The notes: generated by a model from the sequence alone, not told the origin. A stretch of 25,409 nt of DNA from Bacteroidales bacterium UBA1797 (GCA_002319885.1 DCFT01000124.1:26070-51478), one strand, 5' to 3'; shown: positions 1-8,679, numbered from the stretch's first letter. Numbers and translations: made by a program.

Positions 1-581
1 GCGGAGGTTATGGCGGCGGTGCCGGATCAGTAGCTCTTGCTAAATTTGATGAGATGCTTGAAAAAGCTGAGATTTCACCTGATTTGTTTCAAAAACTGGG
101 TGTTGGAATGAAAAAACTCAGCGAAGCAACCGCTAATATGAATGCAATGGGCGATGTATCTGCAGCGTCTTCAAAGTATATGAATACTATTAACAATGCC
201 AATGATTCTCTCGGGAAACTTGCAGAATCATACAAGTCTACATCGGGTCTGATAAATGAAACAAGTTCCGCATACCGTACAATGGTTGATTCTTTATCGG
301 TTATTGAAGTAGGAGGAAAATCGTATCAGCAACAACTGGAATCACTTAACAAAAACCTCTCTGCTCTTAACGCAGTTTATGAACTCCAGCGCAAAGGCGC
401 AGATGACCATCTGAAAGAATCCGACTCGCTTTACAAGGGGATTCAGGGTTTAATGAAAGATCTTTCAGATTCAGCCGGAGATACTAAAAAGTACCGCGAT
501 CAGATAACAAAACTCAACGATAACCTTTCGGCACTGAACAATGTCTATGGAAATATGCTTGCTGCTATGAATGTTAAATAA
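1..581 (+). CDS. gldL: GldL (PorL), T9SS inner-membrane motor component, C-terminal part (5' truncated by window edge)
   Basis: The open frame runs through the left edge: reading from position 3 gives a glycine-rich linker (GGYGGGAGS) followed by LAKFDEM, so the ATG at 54 is internal and not the start. The two N-terminal membrane helices that define GldL are outside the window. What remains is a cytoplasmic, coiled-coil-rich tail containing a duplicated motif (LNKNLSALNAVY and LNDNLSALNNVY) near its end, a pattern typical of GldL. In the family GldL and GldM form the proton-driven motor of the type IX secretion system. It is followed 34 bp later by gldM and then gldN, the standard gldKLMN order; gldK should lie just upstream. 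Identity rests on the tail plus synteny and is strong. Confidence 0.93.
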   Translation, partial: GGYGGGAGSVALAKFDEMLEKAEISPDLFQKLGVGMKKLSEATANMNAMGDVSAASSKYMNTINNANDSLGKLAESYKSTSGLINETSSAYRTMVDSLSVIEVGGKSYQQQLESLNKNLSALNAVYELQRKGADDHLKESDSLYKGIQGLMKDLSDSAGDTKKYRDQITKLNDNLSALNNVYGNMLAAMNVK

Positions 582-615
582 CGTGGCTTTTTTATCTAAT
601 TAAACTAAATCCAAA

Positions 616-2217
616 ATGGCTCACGAAAAGCTATCTCCCCGGCAAAAAATGATCGGTATGATGTACCTGGTGCTTACCGCCATGCTTGCACTTAACGTAT
701 CAAAGGAGGCTGTTGAAGCATTTAAAAAAGTCGATAACGGTCTTACCCAGACAATAGCAAATTATACAATTAAAAACGACGTTATATACCAGGAATTCGA
801 CAGGGCAGCTGCCGAAAACCCGGCAAAAGCAGGAAAGTATAAAACGCTGGCATACCAGGTTAAAGAAAGAGCAGAAGAAGCATACAACTTTATACAAGGC
901 CTCAAAATTGAAATAATCAAAAAAGCTGAAAAAGATCCTGAGACTCCTGCTGTAAAAGGGAATGAGGTTATAATAGATGAAATTAAAAGAATCGATGACA
1001 CAAATGTACCATCTGAAATTCTGATCGGGGCCAATGAAAATGGAAAAGCTAACGATCTGAAAGCTCTTCTGGCCGACTATCGTCAGTTCCTGATCACCAC
1101 TCTTGATGGAAAAAATCCAACTGCCGAAGATGCATTGAAAAAAAGCCTTAGTACTGACGACGCAATAAACAGAGATGGCGTAAAAGAACGATGGGAAAAC
1201 CTTAATTTCCAAACATTGCCATTAGTTGCTGTTATTTGTATTCTCTCAGAATATCAGGTGAGTGTAAGAAACGGGGAAACAGAAGTTCTTAATTACCTCT
1301 ATTCCCAGATTGATGCCTCATCATTTAAGTTTAATAAATTAACTCCTATTGTAATACCAACAAGTTCAAACTATGTAACACTGGGAAGTGATTTTGAGGC
1401 ACAGGTGTTTATTTCTGCCACCGATACAACCCAAAATCCAAAAATAACCGTAGGCGATATGGTCCTCCCTAATGACGAAGCAGGTAAAGGAACTTATAAA
1501 GTGCGAGCTACATCTACCGGCCCAAAAAAATGGGGAGGTATAATTGCCCTGAAGGCTCCCGACGGCTCAATAAGAAACTATCCGTTTGAATCTTCATATT
1601 TCGTTGGAGAACCAAACGTTATTGTTTCACCTACAGCCATGAATGTTATGTACATGGGTATTCCAAATCCGATTGACGTTTCCGTACCGGGAATAAGCCC
1701 TGATAAGATTCATATCAAAGTTGTCAACGGATCTTTTACCACCGAGAAAGTTAAAAACTCTAAAGGTGAATATTTTAAAGGAAGCTGGGCTGTCAAACCA
1801 AATGCCGTCGGACAGGATGTTCAGATTATCGTTACAGCGGATATTAATGGTAAACCTACACAATATACACCTTATCCATTCAGAGTAAAATCGATCCCTA
1901 ACCCAATCGCAGTATTCGGAGGAAAAAGTACCGGAAGTATCTCAAGAGCAGACGCTCTTGTCCAGCAGGGTGTCTTTGCTATTATGCCCGATTTCGACTT
2001 TGAACTCAACTATACTGTTACCGGTTTTACACTGTTTTACACTGATAGAGGAATGGATATTGAAGAACCTGGTACATCGGGGACACTTACTGCAAAACAA
2101 AAACAGGCACTGAACGGGCTGACAAGAGGCAAAAACCTGATGATAAAAGATATTAAAGCAGTTGGCCCGGACGGGAGAACCAGAGAACTGAATTCAATTA
2201 TATTAAAAATAATATAG
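616..2217 (+). CDS. gldM: GldM (PorM), T9SS motor/periplasmic shaft protein
   Basis: This 533-residue protein begins MAHEKLSPRQKMIGMMYL and has a single N-terminal membrane helix (about residues 12-28, MIGMMYLVLTAMLALNV) that also serves as an uncleaved anchor; the rest is periplasmic. Family knowledge: GldM is a dimer whose helix packs in the GldL pentamer and whose four periplasmic domains (D1-D4) span towards the GldK/GldN ring. Here a helical segment (about 30-220) is followed by beta-rich repeats rich in glycine and proline, consistent with D1 and then D2-D4. Length matches the usual 510-530 residues. It sits between gldL and gldN with short spacers, so it is surely cotranscribed. The ATG at 616 is preceded by AT-rich sequence rather than a Shine-Dalgarno, as usual for the phylum. 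Confidence 0.95.
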   Translation: MAHEKLSPRQKMIGMMYLVLTAMLALNVSKEAVEAFKKVDNGLTQTIANYTIKNDVIYQEFDRAAAENPAKAGKYKTLAYQVKERAEEAYNFIQGLKIEIIKKAEKDPETPAVKGNEVIIDEIKRIDDTNVPSEILIGANENGKANDLKALLADYRQFLITTLDGKNPTAEDALKKSLSTDDAINRDGVKERWENLNFQTLPLVAVICILSEYQVSVRNGETEVLNYLYSQIDASSFKFNKLTPIVIPTSSNYVTLGSDFEAQVFISATDTTQNPKITVGDMVLPNDEAGKGTYKVRATSTGPKKWGGIIALKAPDGSIRNYPFESSYFVGEPNVIVSPTAMNVMYMGIPNPIDVSVPGISPDKIHIKVVNGSFTTEKVKNSKGEYFKGSWAVKPNAVGQDVQIIVTADINGKPTQYTPYPFRVKSIPNPIAVFGGKSTGSISRADALVQQGVFAIMPDFDFELNYTVTGFTLFYTDRGMDIEEPGTSGTLTAKQKQALNGLTRGKNLMIKDIKAVGPDGRTRELNSIILKII

Positions 2218-2235
2218 TATTAAAAACATACCATC

Positions 2236-3060
2236 ATGAATAAGAAAATTCTTTTTGGATTTATCATCCTTTCACTCTCAGGCATTGCAAACGCCCAGAG
2301 TTTTGGTGATATTTACCAGAAGTCGATTCCAGATGCTAACAAAATAAGTTATCCCTACCTTAGGGAAGCGGATGTTATATGGTCAAGAAAAATATACCGC
2401 TTAATCGATCTGCGGGAAAAAATGAATCAACCATTATACTATCCGACTACCACCACACTCGATGGCAGGCAGAGCTTCATCAATATTATTCTCGATGCGA
2501 TTAAGTCCGGAAAACTTACAGCCTATGATCCTCAGCATATAGATGTAAATACAACATATAACGATATTGAAGTTAAATTAGGAGCTGTAAATAAGACTGT
2601 ATCAGTTCAGTTAAATGCTGCAGGGGCAACAAAGGATTCTACTGTAAGACAGGAGGCAAAACCTGAGGAGGTAAAAGAACTTCTGCTCTACGAAGAATGG
2701 TATTTTGATAAAAAACTATCAAAGCTCGATGTCAGAATTATAGCTATACAGCCAATTTATATGGGGTTTGATGAGCAGGTCGGAAGAGCAAAAAAGATCG
2801 GATTATTCTGGATCAAATTTGACGAAGCTAGAGATATTCTGGCAAAAAAAGAAGCGTTTACTACCAATAACGATGCCCAGAGAATATCCTTTGATGATTT
2901 ATTTATGCAACGAAGATTCGAAGGTGTTATTGTTGGAGAATCCAATGTTTACAACGACAGGATGATTGCAGAGTACCAGATAGGAAAATCCTCTCTTTTT
3001 GAAGCGGAAAGAATCAAAACAGAACTGTTCAATTTTGAACACGATCTCTGGGAATATTAA
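2236..3060 (+). CDS. gldN: GldN (PorN), T9SS periplasmic ring protein
   Basis: A 274-residue secreted protein with a clear signal peptide (MNKKILFGFIILSLSGIANA, cleavage after residue 20 and before QSFGD). The mature part carries the GldN-type features: an early segment with DVIWSRKIYRLIDLREKMN, then LLYEEWYFDKKLSKLDVRI and a C-terminal FDDLFMQRRFEG region. In the family GldN binds the lipoprotein GldK to make the large periplasmic ring under the outer membrane. It is the third gene of the gldLMN run, 18 bp after gldM, and is followed immediately by a strong terminator, so it ends the operon. No internal disruption is seen. The family is recognised from sequence and from its position after gldM. 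Confidence 0.93.
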   Translation: MNKKILFGFIILSLSGIANAQSFGDIYQKSIPDANKISYPYLREADVIWSRKIYRLIDLREKMNQPLYYPTTTTLDGRQSFINIILDAIKSGKLTAYDPQHIDVNTTYNDIEVKLGAVNKTVSVQLNAAGATKDSTVRQEAKPEEVKELLLYEEWYFDKKLSKLDVRIIAIQPIYMGFDEQVGRAKKIGLFWIKFDEARDILAKKEAFTTNNDAQRISFDDLFMQRRFEGVIVGESNVYNDRMIAEYQIGKSSLFEAERIKTELFNFEHDLWEY

Positions 3061-3100
3061 AAACAGAAGAGACGGGTTTCAGACCCGTCTCTTCTGTTTT
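3060..3100. terminator. Perfect 18-bp hairpin, bidirectional terminator between gldN and the guanylyltransferase gene
   Basis: Arm AAAACAGAAGAGACGGGT (3060-3077), loop TTCAG (3078-3082), arm ACCCGTCTCTTCTGTTTT (3083-3100). The stem is perfect over 18 bp and ends in T-runs on both strands (TTTTT on + at 3097-3101, TTTTTAATATT on -). The left arm starts inside the gldN stop codon and the right arm lies 9 bp from the stop codon of the opposing gene, so a single hairpin can end both convergent transcripts. Confidence 0.93.
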
Positions 3101-3109
3101 TAACCATCT

Positions 3110-4195
3110 CTAGAGGTATTCTTCTTTAGTAGCGTCTTTTACATCCTCAAGATATAATTTTATATTCTGCTCTTCTTTCTTACTTACAATAAGAAGTACA
3201 TTTTCTGAATCAACCACTATATAATCCCTGAGGCCCTGGATAACAGCTATTTTCCCTGGCGAAATATTAAATATATTTCTTTCATTATCATAGGAAAATA
3301 TTTCTCCCCTGATTAAAGAGTTCCCATTTTTATCAACTGCTGAATGCTCATAAAGTGAACTCCATGTTCCAAGATCAGACCAGCCTATATCCGTACACAT
3401 TACGTAAACGTTATCTGCCTTTTCCATTATCCCGTAATCTATTGAGATGCTTCTGCATTCAGCATAAGTCTTTCCAATAAAGCTTTTTTCCTGTTGTGTT
3501 CCGAATAAAGTTCTTCCTTCATCAAATACAGTAAACATATCAGGCATATGCTTTTCAAATGCCGAAAGAATCGATTTTATATTCCAGATAAATATCCCGG
3601 AGTTCCAGTAAAAATCGCCACTTTCGAGGAAAACCTTTGCAAGATCGATATTTGGTTTTTCAGTAAACGTCTTAACTTTCAGCAGGTTACTATGCCCAGG
3701 AACAGGTTTCTTCTGATCAGCCTGAATATAACCGTATCCCGTTTCAGGTCTGTCGGGTTTAATTCCAAGAGTAATCAGACCATCATTATCTTTTGCAAAT
3801 GCAAAACAGTTTTGTATTGCTTCACAAAATTTGTCTTCCTTAATAATAAGATGATCGGCTGGCGTTACTGCAATTATAGCATTGGGGTTTTCCTTTAATA
3901 TCCTGAAAGTCGCATAAGCAAGACACGGTGCAGTATTCCGGCGAAATGGCTCTCCAAGTACATGTTTTGGATCAATCCCCAGTTGCTCAATCACCGTGTC
4001 AACATGTTCAGAATTTGTAACAACAAATATGTTTTCTTCCGGGCAATTACTTTTAAACCGACGGTAGGTCTGTTGAATGAGTGTTTCTCCACTTCCGACA
4101 ATATCAAGAAACTGTTTAGGCCTTTCACGACGACTTAAAGGCCAGAAACGGCTTCCAACGCCTCCTGCCATTATAATAACATACCTGTTATCCAT
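3110..4195 (-). CDS. manC: Mannose-1-phosphate guanylyltransferase (GDP-mannose pyrophosphorylase)
   Basis: A 361-residue sugar nucleotidyltransferase making GDP-mannose from GTP and mannose-1-phosphate, the precursor of mannose- and fucose-containing surface glycans. The N-terminus has the nucleotide-binding signature MAGGVGSRFWPLSRRERPKQ (residues 9-28), followed by GEPFRRNTAPC, VTPADHLI, FTEKPN and NSGIFIW, all hallmarks of the ManC/NTP-transferase family. It stops near residue 361 and therefore lacks the cupin phosphomannose isomerase domain found in bifunctional ManC/AlgA proteins (about 470-480 residues). It is transcribed alone, convergent with gldN and divergent from mlaE. The ATG at 4195 is preceded by a TATATTTG box (4229-4222). 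Confidence 0.93.
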   Translation of the reverse strand: MDNRYVIIMAGGVGSRFWPLSRRERPKQFLDIVGSGETLIQQTYRRFKSNCPEENIFVVTNSEHVDTVIEQLGIDPKHVLGEPFRRNTAPCLAYATFRILKENPNAIIAVTPADHLIIKEDKFCEAIQNCFAFAKDNDGLITLGIKPDRPETGYGYIQADQKKPVPGHSNLLKVKTFTEKPNIDLAKVFLESGDFYWNSGIFIWNIKSILSAFEKHMPDMFTVFDEGRTLFGTQQEKSFIGKTYAECRSISIDYGIMEKADNVYVMCTDIGWSDLGTWSSLYEHSAVDKNGNSLIRGEIFSYDNERNIFNISPGKIAVIQGLRDYIVVDSENVLLIVSKKEEQNIKLYLEDVKDATKEEYL

Positions 4196-4221
4196 ATGAA
4201 ATGTTTTTAAAACAATTTATG

Positions 4222-4229
4222 CAAATATA
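4222..4229 (-). promoter_or_regulatory. Bacteroidetes-type -7 box for manC
   Basis: On the minus strand this reads TATATTTG, matching the Bacteroidetes primary-sigma -7 consensus TAnnTTTG. A TTTTTG stretch ends 23 bp upstream (4258-4253), slightly further than the usual 19-21 bp for the -33 element. The start codon is 27 bp downstream. Predicted from consensus only. Confidence 0.5.
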
Positions 4230-4288
4230 TAATTTTATTACCATACGGGATTCAAAAACCTTATTAACGAAAATACCATAAATATTAG

Positions 4289-4296
4289 TAATTTTG
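4289..4296 (+). promoter_or_regulatory. Bacteroidetes-type -7 box for mlaEF
   Basis: TAATTTTG matches TAnnTTTG and lies 20 bp before the ATG at 4317. Transcription would begin around 4302-4304, downstream of the alternative GTG at 4299, which argues for translation starting at 4317. No good TTTG -33 match is seen at the expected distance. Confidence 0.45.
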
Positions 4297-4316
4297 AAGT
4301 GCTTAAATATAAAACA

Positions 4317-5060
4317 ATGATTAAATTCCTTACACAATTCGGGCGCTACTTCATGCTCCTGAAAAAGGTATTTTCAAAACCCGAGAAACTGGTTATTTAT
4401 TACAAACAAACGTTAAGGGAGTTAGTATATCTGGGTCTTAATTCAGTTGGTATCATTGCTATTATCTCTTTCTTTATGGGAGCAGTTATTACCTTACAAA
4501 CAGCTTATAATACTGAAAATCCTATTTATCCAAAATATCTTATTGGCCTCGGTTGCCGCGATTCAATGATACTTGAGTTCTCTTCCACAATAGCTGCACT
4601 TATCCTTGCCGGAAAAGTAGGCTCTAATATTGCTTCGGAAATCGGAACAATGAGAGTTACAGAACAAATAGATGCTCTCGAGATCATGGGTGTCAACTCA
4701 GCATCTTACCTTATTCTTCCAAAAATGATCGCTACTCTTCTCTTTAATCCCTTTCTGACAATAATCGCAATAATTGTAGGGATCTTCGGCGGGTGGATAG
4801 CCGGGACATTCTCAGGAGTTATGACATCAGAGAATTTTATTTATGGAATACAATATGCATTCATCCCCTATTATATTGTATACTCATTGATAAAAACAGT
4901 GTTTTTTGCTTTTATAATAACCAGTGTATCTGCATTCCAGGGATATTTCGTAGAAGGAGGGTCACTCGAAGTAGGACGGGCAAGTACAAAGGCTGTCGTA
5001 TATAGCAGCGTATTAATATTGCTTTTCAATGTTATACTGACTCAACTTCTGCTGTCATGA
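4317..5060 (+). CDS. mlaE: MlaE-family ABC transporter permease (lipid transport)
   Basis: An integral membrane protein of about 247 residues from the ATG at 4317; an in-frame GTG at 4299 would add six residues (MLKYKT) but lies upstream of the likely transcription start, and MIKFLTQFGRYFMLLKK is the more family-like beginning. It has several long hydrophobic helices (LNSVGIIAIISFFMGAVITL, ILPKMIATLLFNPFLTIIA, IVYSLIKTVFFAFIITSVSA) and the MlaE core with IGTMRVTEQIDALEIMGVN, the conserved cytoplasmic coupling helix. MlaE works with the ATPase MlaF and an MCE-domain protein to move phospholipids between inner and outer membranes. The ATPase gene overlaps it by 4 bp (ATGA). No MCE gene is adjacent, so that partner must be elsewhere. 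Confidence 0.9.
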   Translation: MIKFLTQFGRYFMLLKKVFSKPEKLVIYYKQTLRELVYLGLNSVGIIAIISFFMGAVITLQTAYNTENPIYPKYLIGLGCRDSMILEFSSTIAALILAGKVGSNIASEIGTMRVTEQIDALEIMGVNSASYLILPKMIATLLFNPFLTIIAIIVGIFGGWIAGTFSGVMTSENFIYGIQYAFIPYYIVYSLIKTVFFAFIITSVSAFQGYFVEGGSLEVGRASTKAVVYSSVLILLFNVILTQLLLS

Positions 5061-5812
5061 TAAAAATTGTAAATCTGAATAAATCCTTCAACGGGAAGGC
5101 AGTTCTTGAGAATATTTCAGTAACATTCGAATCAGGAAAAACAAACCTTATAATTGGCAGAAGCGGATCAGGCAAAACAGTTTTGCTAAAATCAATTGTC
5201 GGGTTGCATGAGATAGAGAGTGGAGAGATCTGGTATGAAGACAAATTATTTAATAAACTCGATTTTGCTGGCAAAAAACTTATCAGGAGCGAGATGGGAA
5301 TGTTATTCCAGGGAAGTGCATTGTTCGATTCATTGACCGTTGAACAAAACGTACGGTTCCCGCTTGATATGTTCACGGATAAAACGACGGAAGAGAAAAT
5401 TGACAGAGTAAATTTTTGCCTCAAAAGAGTCGATATTTTAAATGCTAATGAACTGTTTCCTTCTGAATTATCGGGTGGCATGAAAAAAAGAGTTGCAATA
5501 GCAAGAGCTATAGCGCTTAATCCTAAATATCTTTTCTGCGATGAACCCAATTCCGGTCTCGATCCCATTACAGCCATCCTTATTGACGCACTCATAAAAG
5601 AACTGACAGAGGAGTATTCAATGACCACAATCATAAATACTCACGACATGAACTCTGTAATGGAGATTGGAGAAAATATCCTTTTTATAAGCCAGGGCAT
5701 TAAATGCTGGGAAGGAAATAAAAATGAAATTCTCAATTCAGACTGTGAGACACTTAACGATTTTGTATTTGCAAATTCGCTTGCTAAAAAACTAAGAGCT
5801 GAAAAAAAATAA
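5057..5812 (+). CDS. mlaF: MlaF-family ABC transporter ATP-binding protein (lipid transport)
   Basis: A 251-residue ABC ATPase starting inside the mlaE stop codon (ATGA overlap), so translation is coupled. Walker A is GRSGSGKT at residues 34-41, the Q-loop lies in MLFQGSALFDSLTVEQNV, the signature is LSGGMKKRVAIARA (about 136-149), Walker B is LFCDEPNSGLDP (about 157-168) and the H-loop histidine is in NTHDMNSV. The FQGSALFDSLTV segment is characteristic of the MlaF branch rather than of generic importers. It should energise the MlaE permease for phospholipid transport across the envelope. The gene ends only 10 bp from the stop codon of the opposing 62-aa gene, with only a weak AT-rich inverted sequence between them. 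Confidence 0.92.
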   Translation: MIKIVNLNKSFNGKAVLENISVTFESGKTNLIIGRSGSGKTVLLKSIVGLHEIESGEIWYEDKLFNKLDFAGKKLIRSEMGMLFQGSALFDSLTVEQNVRFPLDMFTDKTTEEKIDRVNFCLKRVDILNANELFPSELSGGMKKRVAIARAIALNPKYLFCDEPNSGLDPITAILIDALIKELTEEYSMTTIINTHDMNSVMEIGENILFISQGIKCWEGNKNEILNSDCETLNDFVFANSLAKKLRAEKK

Positions 5813-5822
5813 TAATTATTAT

Positions 5823-6011
5823 CTATTTCTTAAGTTCCTCGTAATCTATATATTCACCAATTTCTTTCGAGACTTTTTTTGATGGTGTCGTATTCTTTTT
5901 ATCCTCTTTGTTAATGTCAGACGAGAGGGTCGCCTCTTTTCCGTAATTGATGAAAGCTCTGATTACAAGATAAGCGATAATAATAATTAATAAATATCGT
6001 ATCAATATCAT
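5823..6011 (-). CDS. Small single-pass membrane protein, DUF4834-like
   Basis: A 62-residue protein with one N-terminal membrane helix (residues 1-20, MILIRYLLIIIIAYLVIRAF), a charged linker and a short C-terminal motif IGEYIDYEELKK. The layout of helix, variable charged linker and terminal DYEE-like motif resembles the Bacteroidetes DUF4834 family, but I recognise this from pattern only. It is the last gene of the minus-strand envelope cassette, 14 bp after the barrel gene, and its ATG follows AGGAAGG, an unusually good Shine-Dalgarno for this genome, which supports it being real. Function unknown; a cytoplasmic tail on a membrane anchor is all that can be inferred. Confidence 0.72.
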   Translation of the reverse strand: MILIRYLLIIIIAYLVIRAFINYGKEATLSSDINKEDKKNTTPSKKVSKEIGEYIDYEELKK

Positions 6012-6025
6012 CCTTCCTGGGGTTA

Positions 6026-7498
6026 CTATTCAACTAAAATCATTGGCTTGTCTTTCTTTTCATTCGTCCTGTTACCGAATACCAGGTTCATTCCCATCCT
6101 CAGATTAAATGTATTCCATTTTGCAGGTACAATAATGTTACTGTTATCATTCCTGATCCTGTTCCACATTATTGGTATTCTGTCGGTAACCAGATAGAAC
6201 TGTGTCACCCCTGCTCTGAATCCCAGACCGGCACCCAGATTGTCATACTGATGGTTTTCAGCTGTATAAGCAATACTTGCAGAGAAAGCACTACCGATGT
6301 TTATATTTGCCGATAACGTCAAAGCCTCACGCACCTGCTTCCTTATTATCCTGGTGGATGACAATAATCCCACCGAAAATTGCTTCGTAACATTATAACT
6401 GCCACCCATTGAGAAATTGAAGGGAAGATATGTAGTAAACGGCACTTTAGTGTTGGAAACAACAAACGCGTTTTTGAGTGAATCCAGCATATCGTTTCCA
6501 ACCTCATCAATGGTTTTTGTTCCATTAAGAACATCTTTCATATTCAAGCCACTGAATTCAAACTGATTATTGGCTTTTAAATTTGTAATATCTTTCCCCC
6601 ATTTTATAAATCCAAGATCAGTAACAGACGCCGAAACTTCAATCCTGTCAGAGAGAGTATAAGTAGCGCCCAGGTCGAGTCCCAGACCTGTGTTCTTTTT
6701 CCCTGAAAAAAAGTCTCTTATCCCACTCGAAGTTTTGAACCTGTTATTATCAAATTCAATACTGTCTATATTATTCTTCGAATCCATTGTTACATTAACA
6801 GGCCCACTCAGATTGACTGCCAGGTTTGCATCGATTGTATGGCTGTAGTCATCATTAACGGTAATTCCCAGTGCTCTGTTATCAATTGAGGCAGCTGCTA
6901 CACCCAATAACAGCTTCCCTTTTATACCAATCCTTAACCTGTCGGTAAAATTCCGGGAAAAACCTGCTCCAAACTCATGATAATATTTTATATCACCTCT
7001 CAGGGACGATAGATCTATTTTGCTTCCTGTAAACCCTTCATTGCCTTTTAATGCGAGCCTGAATAGATCGCCCGGAAGAACAACATTACAATCTACCCTC
7101 TCATTTATATCAAGAAAAATATAAGTGTCTTTCCCTACCGAAAAACCTACACCCAGCAGTTGAATCATCGTTTCAGGCTCCAGAAAATTCTTGTCCTTTA
7201 TTTTTGCAAGAAATTTGTCAACATTATAATCGGGATGTAGAAACGTTATAATAGAATCTTTAGCCTGCCCCTTTATAATTACATCGGAAAAATTCACAAA
7301 ATTGTTGTTTATATTCAGATTAATCCCCGATATTACAGGTAATCCAATGTATACAGAGTTTGATGGCCTTAAGGCAGGATTTATCAGGTGACTCTCAGGC
7401 AGGTTCATAAAGTACATGACCTGACCGTTCTGACCCGTTGCTTCAGCAAAGTCAAGCACCAGAATTATTAACAGCAGATATTTTATTTTCCCGATCAT
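6026..7498 (-). CDS. DUF5723-like outer-membrane beta-barrel protein
   Basis: A 490-residue secreted protein with a signal peptide (about residues 1-20, ending DFAEA or TGQ) and a mature N-terminus containing HLINPALRPSNSVYIGLP. The NPA motif near the mature start, followed by alternating beta-strands with many Gly, Asn and aromatic residues, is typical of Bacteroidetes barrel families related in architecture to PorV/PorQ and SprF; DUF5723 is the closest I recognise. Strand-like segments continue to the end (NLRMGMNLVFGNR), but a short hydrophilic tail follows instead of a terminal aromatic residue. It lies third in a four-gene minus-strand cassette, 23 bp after a lipoprotein gene. It may be an outer-membrane pore, carrier or secretion accessory; the actual role is unknown. 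Confidence 0.75.
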   Translation of the reverse strand: MIGKIKYLLLIILVLDFAEATGQNGQVMYFMNLPESHLINPALRPSNSVYIGLPVISGINLNINNNFVNFSDVIIKGQAKDSIITFLHPDYNVDKFLAKIKDKNFLEPETMIQLLGVGFSVGKDTYIFLDINERVDCNVVLPGDLFRLALKGNEGFTGSKIDLSSLRGDIKYYHEFGAGFSRNFTDRLRIGIKGKLLLGVAAASIDNRALGITVNDDYSHTIDANLAVNLSGPVNVTMDSKNNIDSIEFDNNRFKTSSGIRDFFSGKKNTGLGLDLGATYTLSDRIEVSASVTDLGFIKWGKDITNLKANNQFEFSGLNMKDVLNGTKTIDEVGNDMLDSLKNAFVVSNTKVPFTTYLPFNFSMGGSYNVTKQFSVGLLSSTRIIRKQVREALTLSANINIGSAFSASIAYTAENHQYDNLGAGLGFRAGVTQFYLVTDRIPIMWNRIRNDNSNIIVPAKWNTFNLRMGMNLVFGNRTNEKKDKPMILVE

Positions 7499-7521
7499 AT
7501 TACACGCTTATAAATAAATAT

Positions 7522-8679
7522 TCATTTGAGATTTATAACCGGTTTAACTACCAGTGAGGCAGTAAAACTAATCCTGTAATCGGAATAGATCTTAACATCC
7601 TGTGATGAGCCTCCGGTACTGTTTAGTGTAAACCAGAATATGATTTTGTCTGCTTTATTGATTGAGTTTAGAAACTCTTTGGTAAAGTCAATAACTGTTG
7701 ATGATTCGGTGGCAACAGTAGCTTTTCCGTTACTGTCGACTGCAGCAGGCGCAATAATGGCATCAGCATTAATGGTGCTTATTACTTTATTGCTGACAGA
7801 ATCGAACAGACTCATTTTCAGGGAAGCCCCCAGGGGAAATCCATTTTTTGCATTTACAATAACTCGTAATGTCTGGAAATCGGCAGGATCGGCAGGGTTA
7901 TCATTCCCTTTATCTTCCAGAAAATTATCGATAGTATCATTAAACTGCAGATTATTTATTTTTAATTCCAGAGGTATATCAAGTTCAAGTGAACCGAGAA
8001 GCCTCTCTGAGCCCAGATTATAATTCTCAACCTGTAATCCTTTTGCTGATGTGCGTAAAGTAACAGTCCCCGAAAAATCAATTACCTCCGGAGGAAGAGA
8101 AATCAGATTCTGCAGATTGGAATTGGTTTTATCAACTAAATAAGAAGATGTGATCTGTTGTTCAGCATTGATATCAGGTAATGCGAGAAAAAATGGAACC
8201 AGATCGAGATTTACTGAGTTACTGCCACGTGTTGCAGATGCAATCAAATTAACTTTAACTGAATCGGTAAAAGAGTTGGTATAGGAGAAATTCATTGTTG
8301 GGTTTGAGACCAGAAAATCTCCGCTTATATGACTTAAAACATCATGAATATTCAGATCGAAATCTGTAGTTTCAATTGGTGCGCTCATATATACAACCGT
8401 TCCTTTGGAAAAATCGCTCAACTTCATATTAATTATGGAATCTTTTTTAAATACGAGTATAACCAGATTATCCTGTGCAAACCTCACGGTATCGCTCGAT
8501 TTAACCATATCACTGAATGAAACATCACCTTTAACAGCCGACAATGCCAGTGTGGGTGAGAGCTGCGCTTTTTTCGAAAGCATACTCATGTCATACGTAC
8601 TTTTTATGCAACTTGTGACCAACAGAGCCATTATCATTGAAATAGAAAGGAACAATCTCTTTGTCATTATCTTTCTCAT
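7522..8679 (-). CDS. Putative outer-membrane lipoprotein, uncharacterised
   Basis: A 385-residue protein with a type II signal peptide; the lipobox VTSC places the lipidated cysteine at residue 24. The mature protein is rich in predicted beta-strands with repeated Ser/Thr/Asn and little helix, and contains two similar strand-rich halves, but I recognise no named domain. The start ATG at 8679 overlaps the stop of the upstream 904-aa gene (ATGA), implying coupled translation; an ATG at 8667 (MTKRLF) is a possible later start that still keeps the signal peptide. It sits between an inner-membrane-anchored propeller protein and an outer-membrane barrel and so probably acts in the periplasm or at the outer membrane, perhaps as the barrel's partner (inference). 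Confidence 0.72.
   Translation of the reverse strand: MRKIMTKRLFLSISMIMALLVTSCIKSTYDMSMLSKKAQLSPTLALSAVKGDVSFSDMVKSSDTVRFAQDNLVILVFKKDSIINMKLSDFSKGTVVYMSAPIETTDFDLNIHDVLSHISGDFLVSNPTMNFSYTNSFTDSVKVNLIASATRGSNSVNLDLVPFFLALPDINAEQQITSSYLVDKTNSNLQNLISLPPEVIDFSGTVTLRTSAKGLQVENYNLGSERLLGSLELDIPLELKINNLQFNDTIDNFLEDKGNDNPADPADFQTLRVIVNAKNGFPLGASLKMSLFDSVSNKVISTINADAIIAPAAVDSNGKATVATESSTVIDFTKEFLNSINKADKIIFWFTLNSTGGSSQDVKIYSDYRISFTASLVVKPVINLK

Noticed and set aside
54..581. The ATG at position 54 as a real start for a 175-residue protein
   Set aside because: The same frame is open to the left edge and encodes the glycine-rich linker expected in GldL, so the gene is truncated by the window.
700..1212. 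Long minus-strand open frame opposite gldM
   Set aside because: It is a shadow of gldM: rich in Phe, Cys, Ser and Ile with no domain, no start context, and fully inside a well-recognised gene.
4299..4316. GTG start giving six extra residues to the MlaE permease
   Set aside because: It lies before the predicted transcription start from TAATTTTG, and the ATG at 4317 gives the family-like N-terminus.
5032..5634. 200-residue minus-strand frame opposite mlaF
   Set aside because: Shadow of the ATPase gene; no family resemblance.
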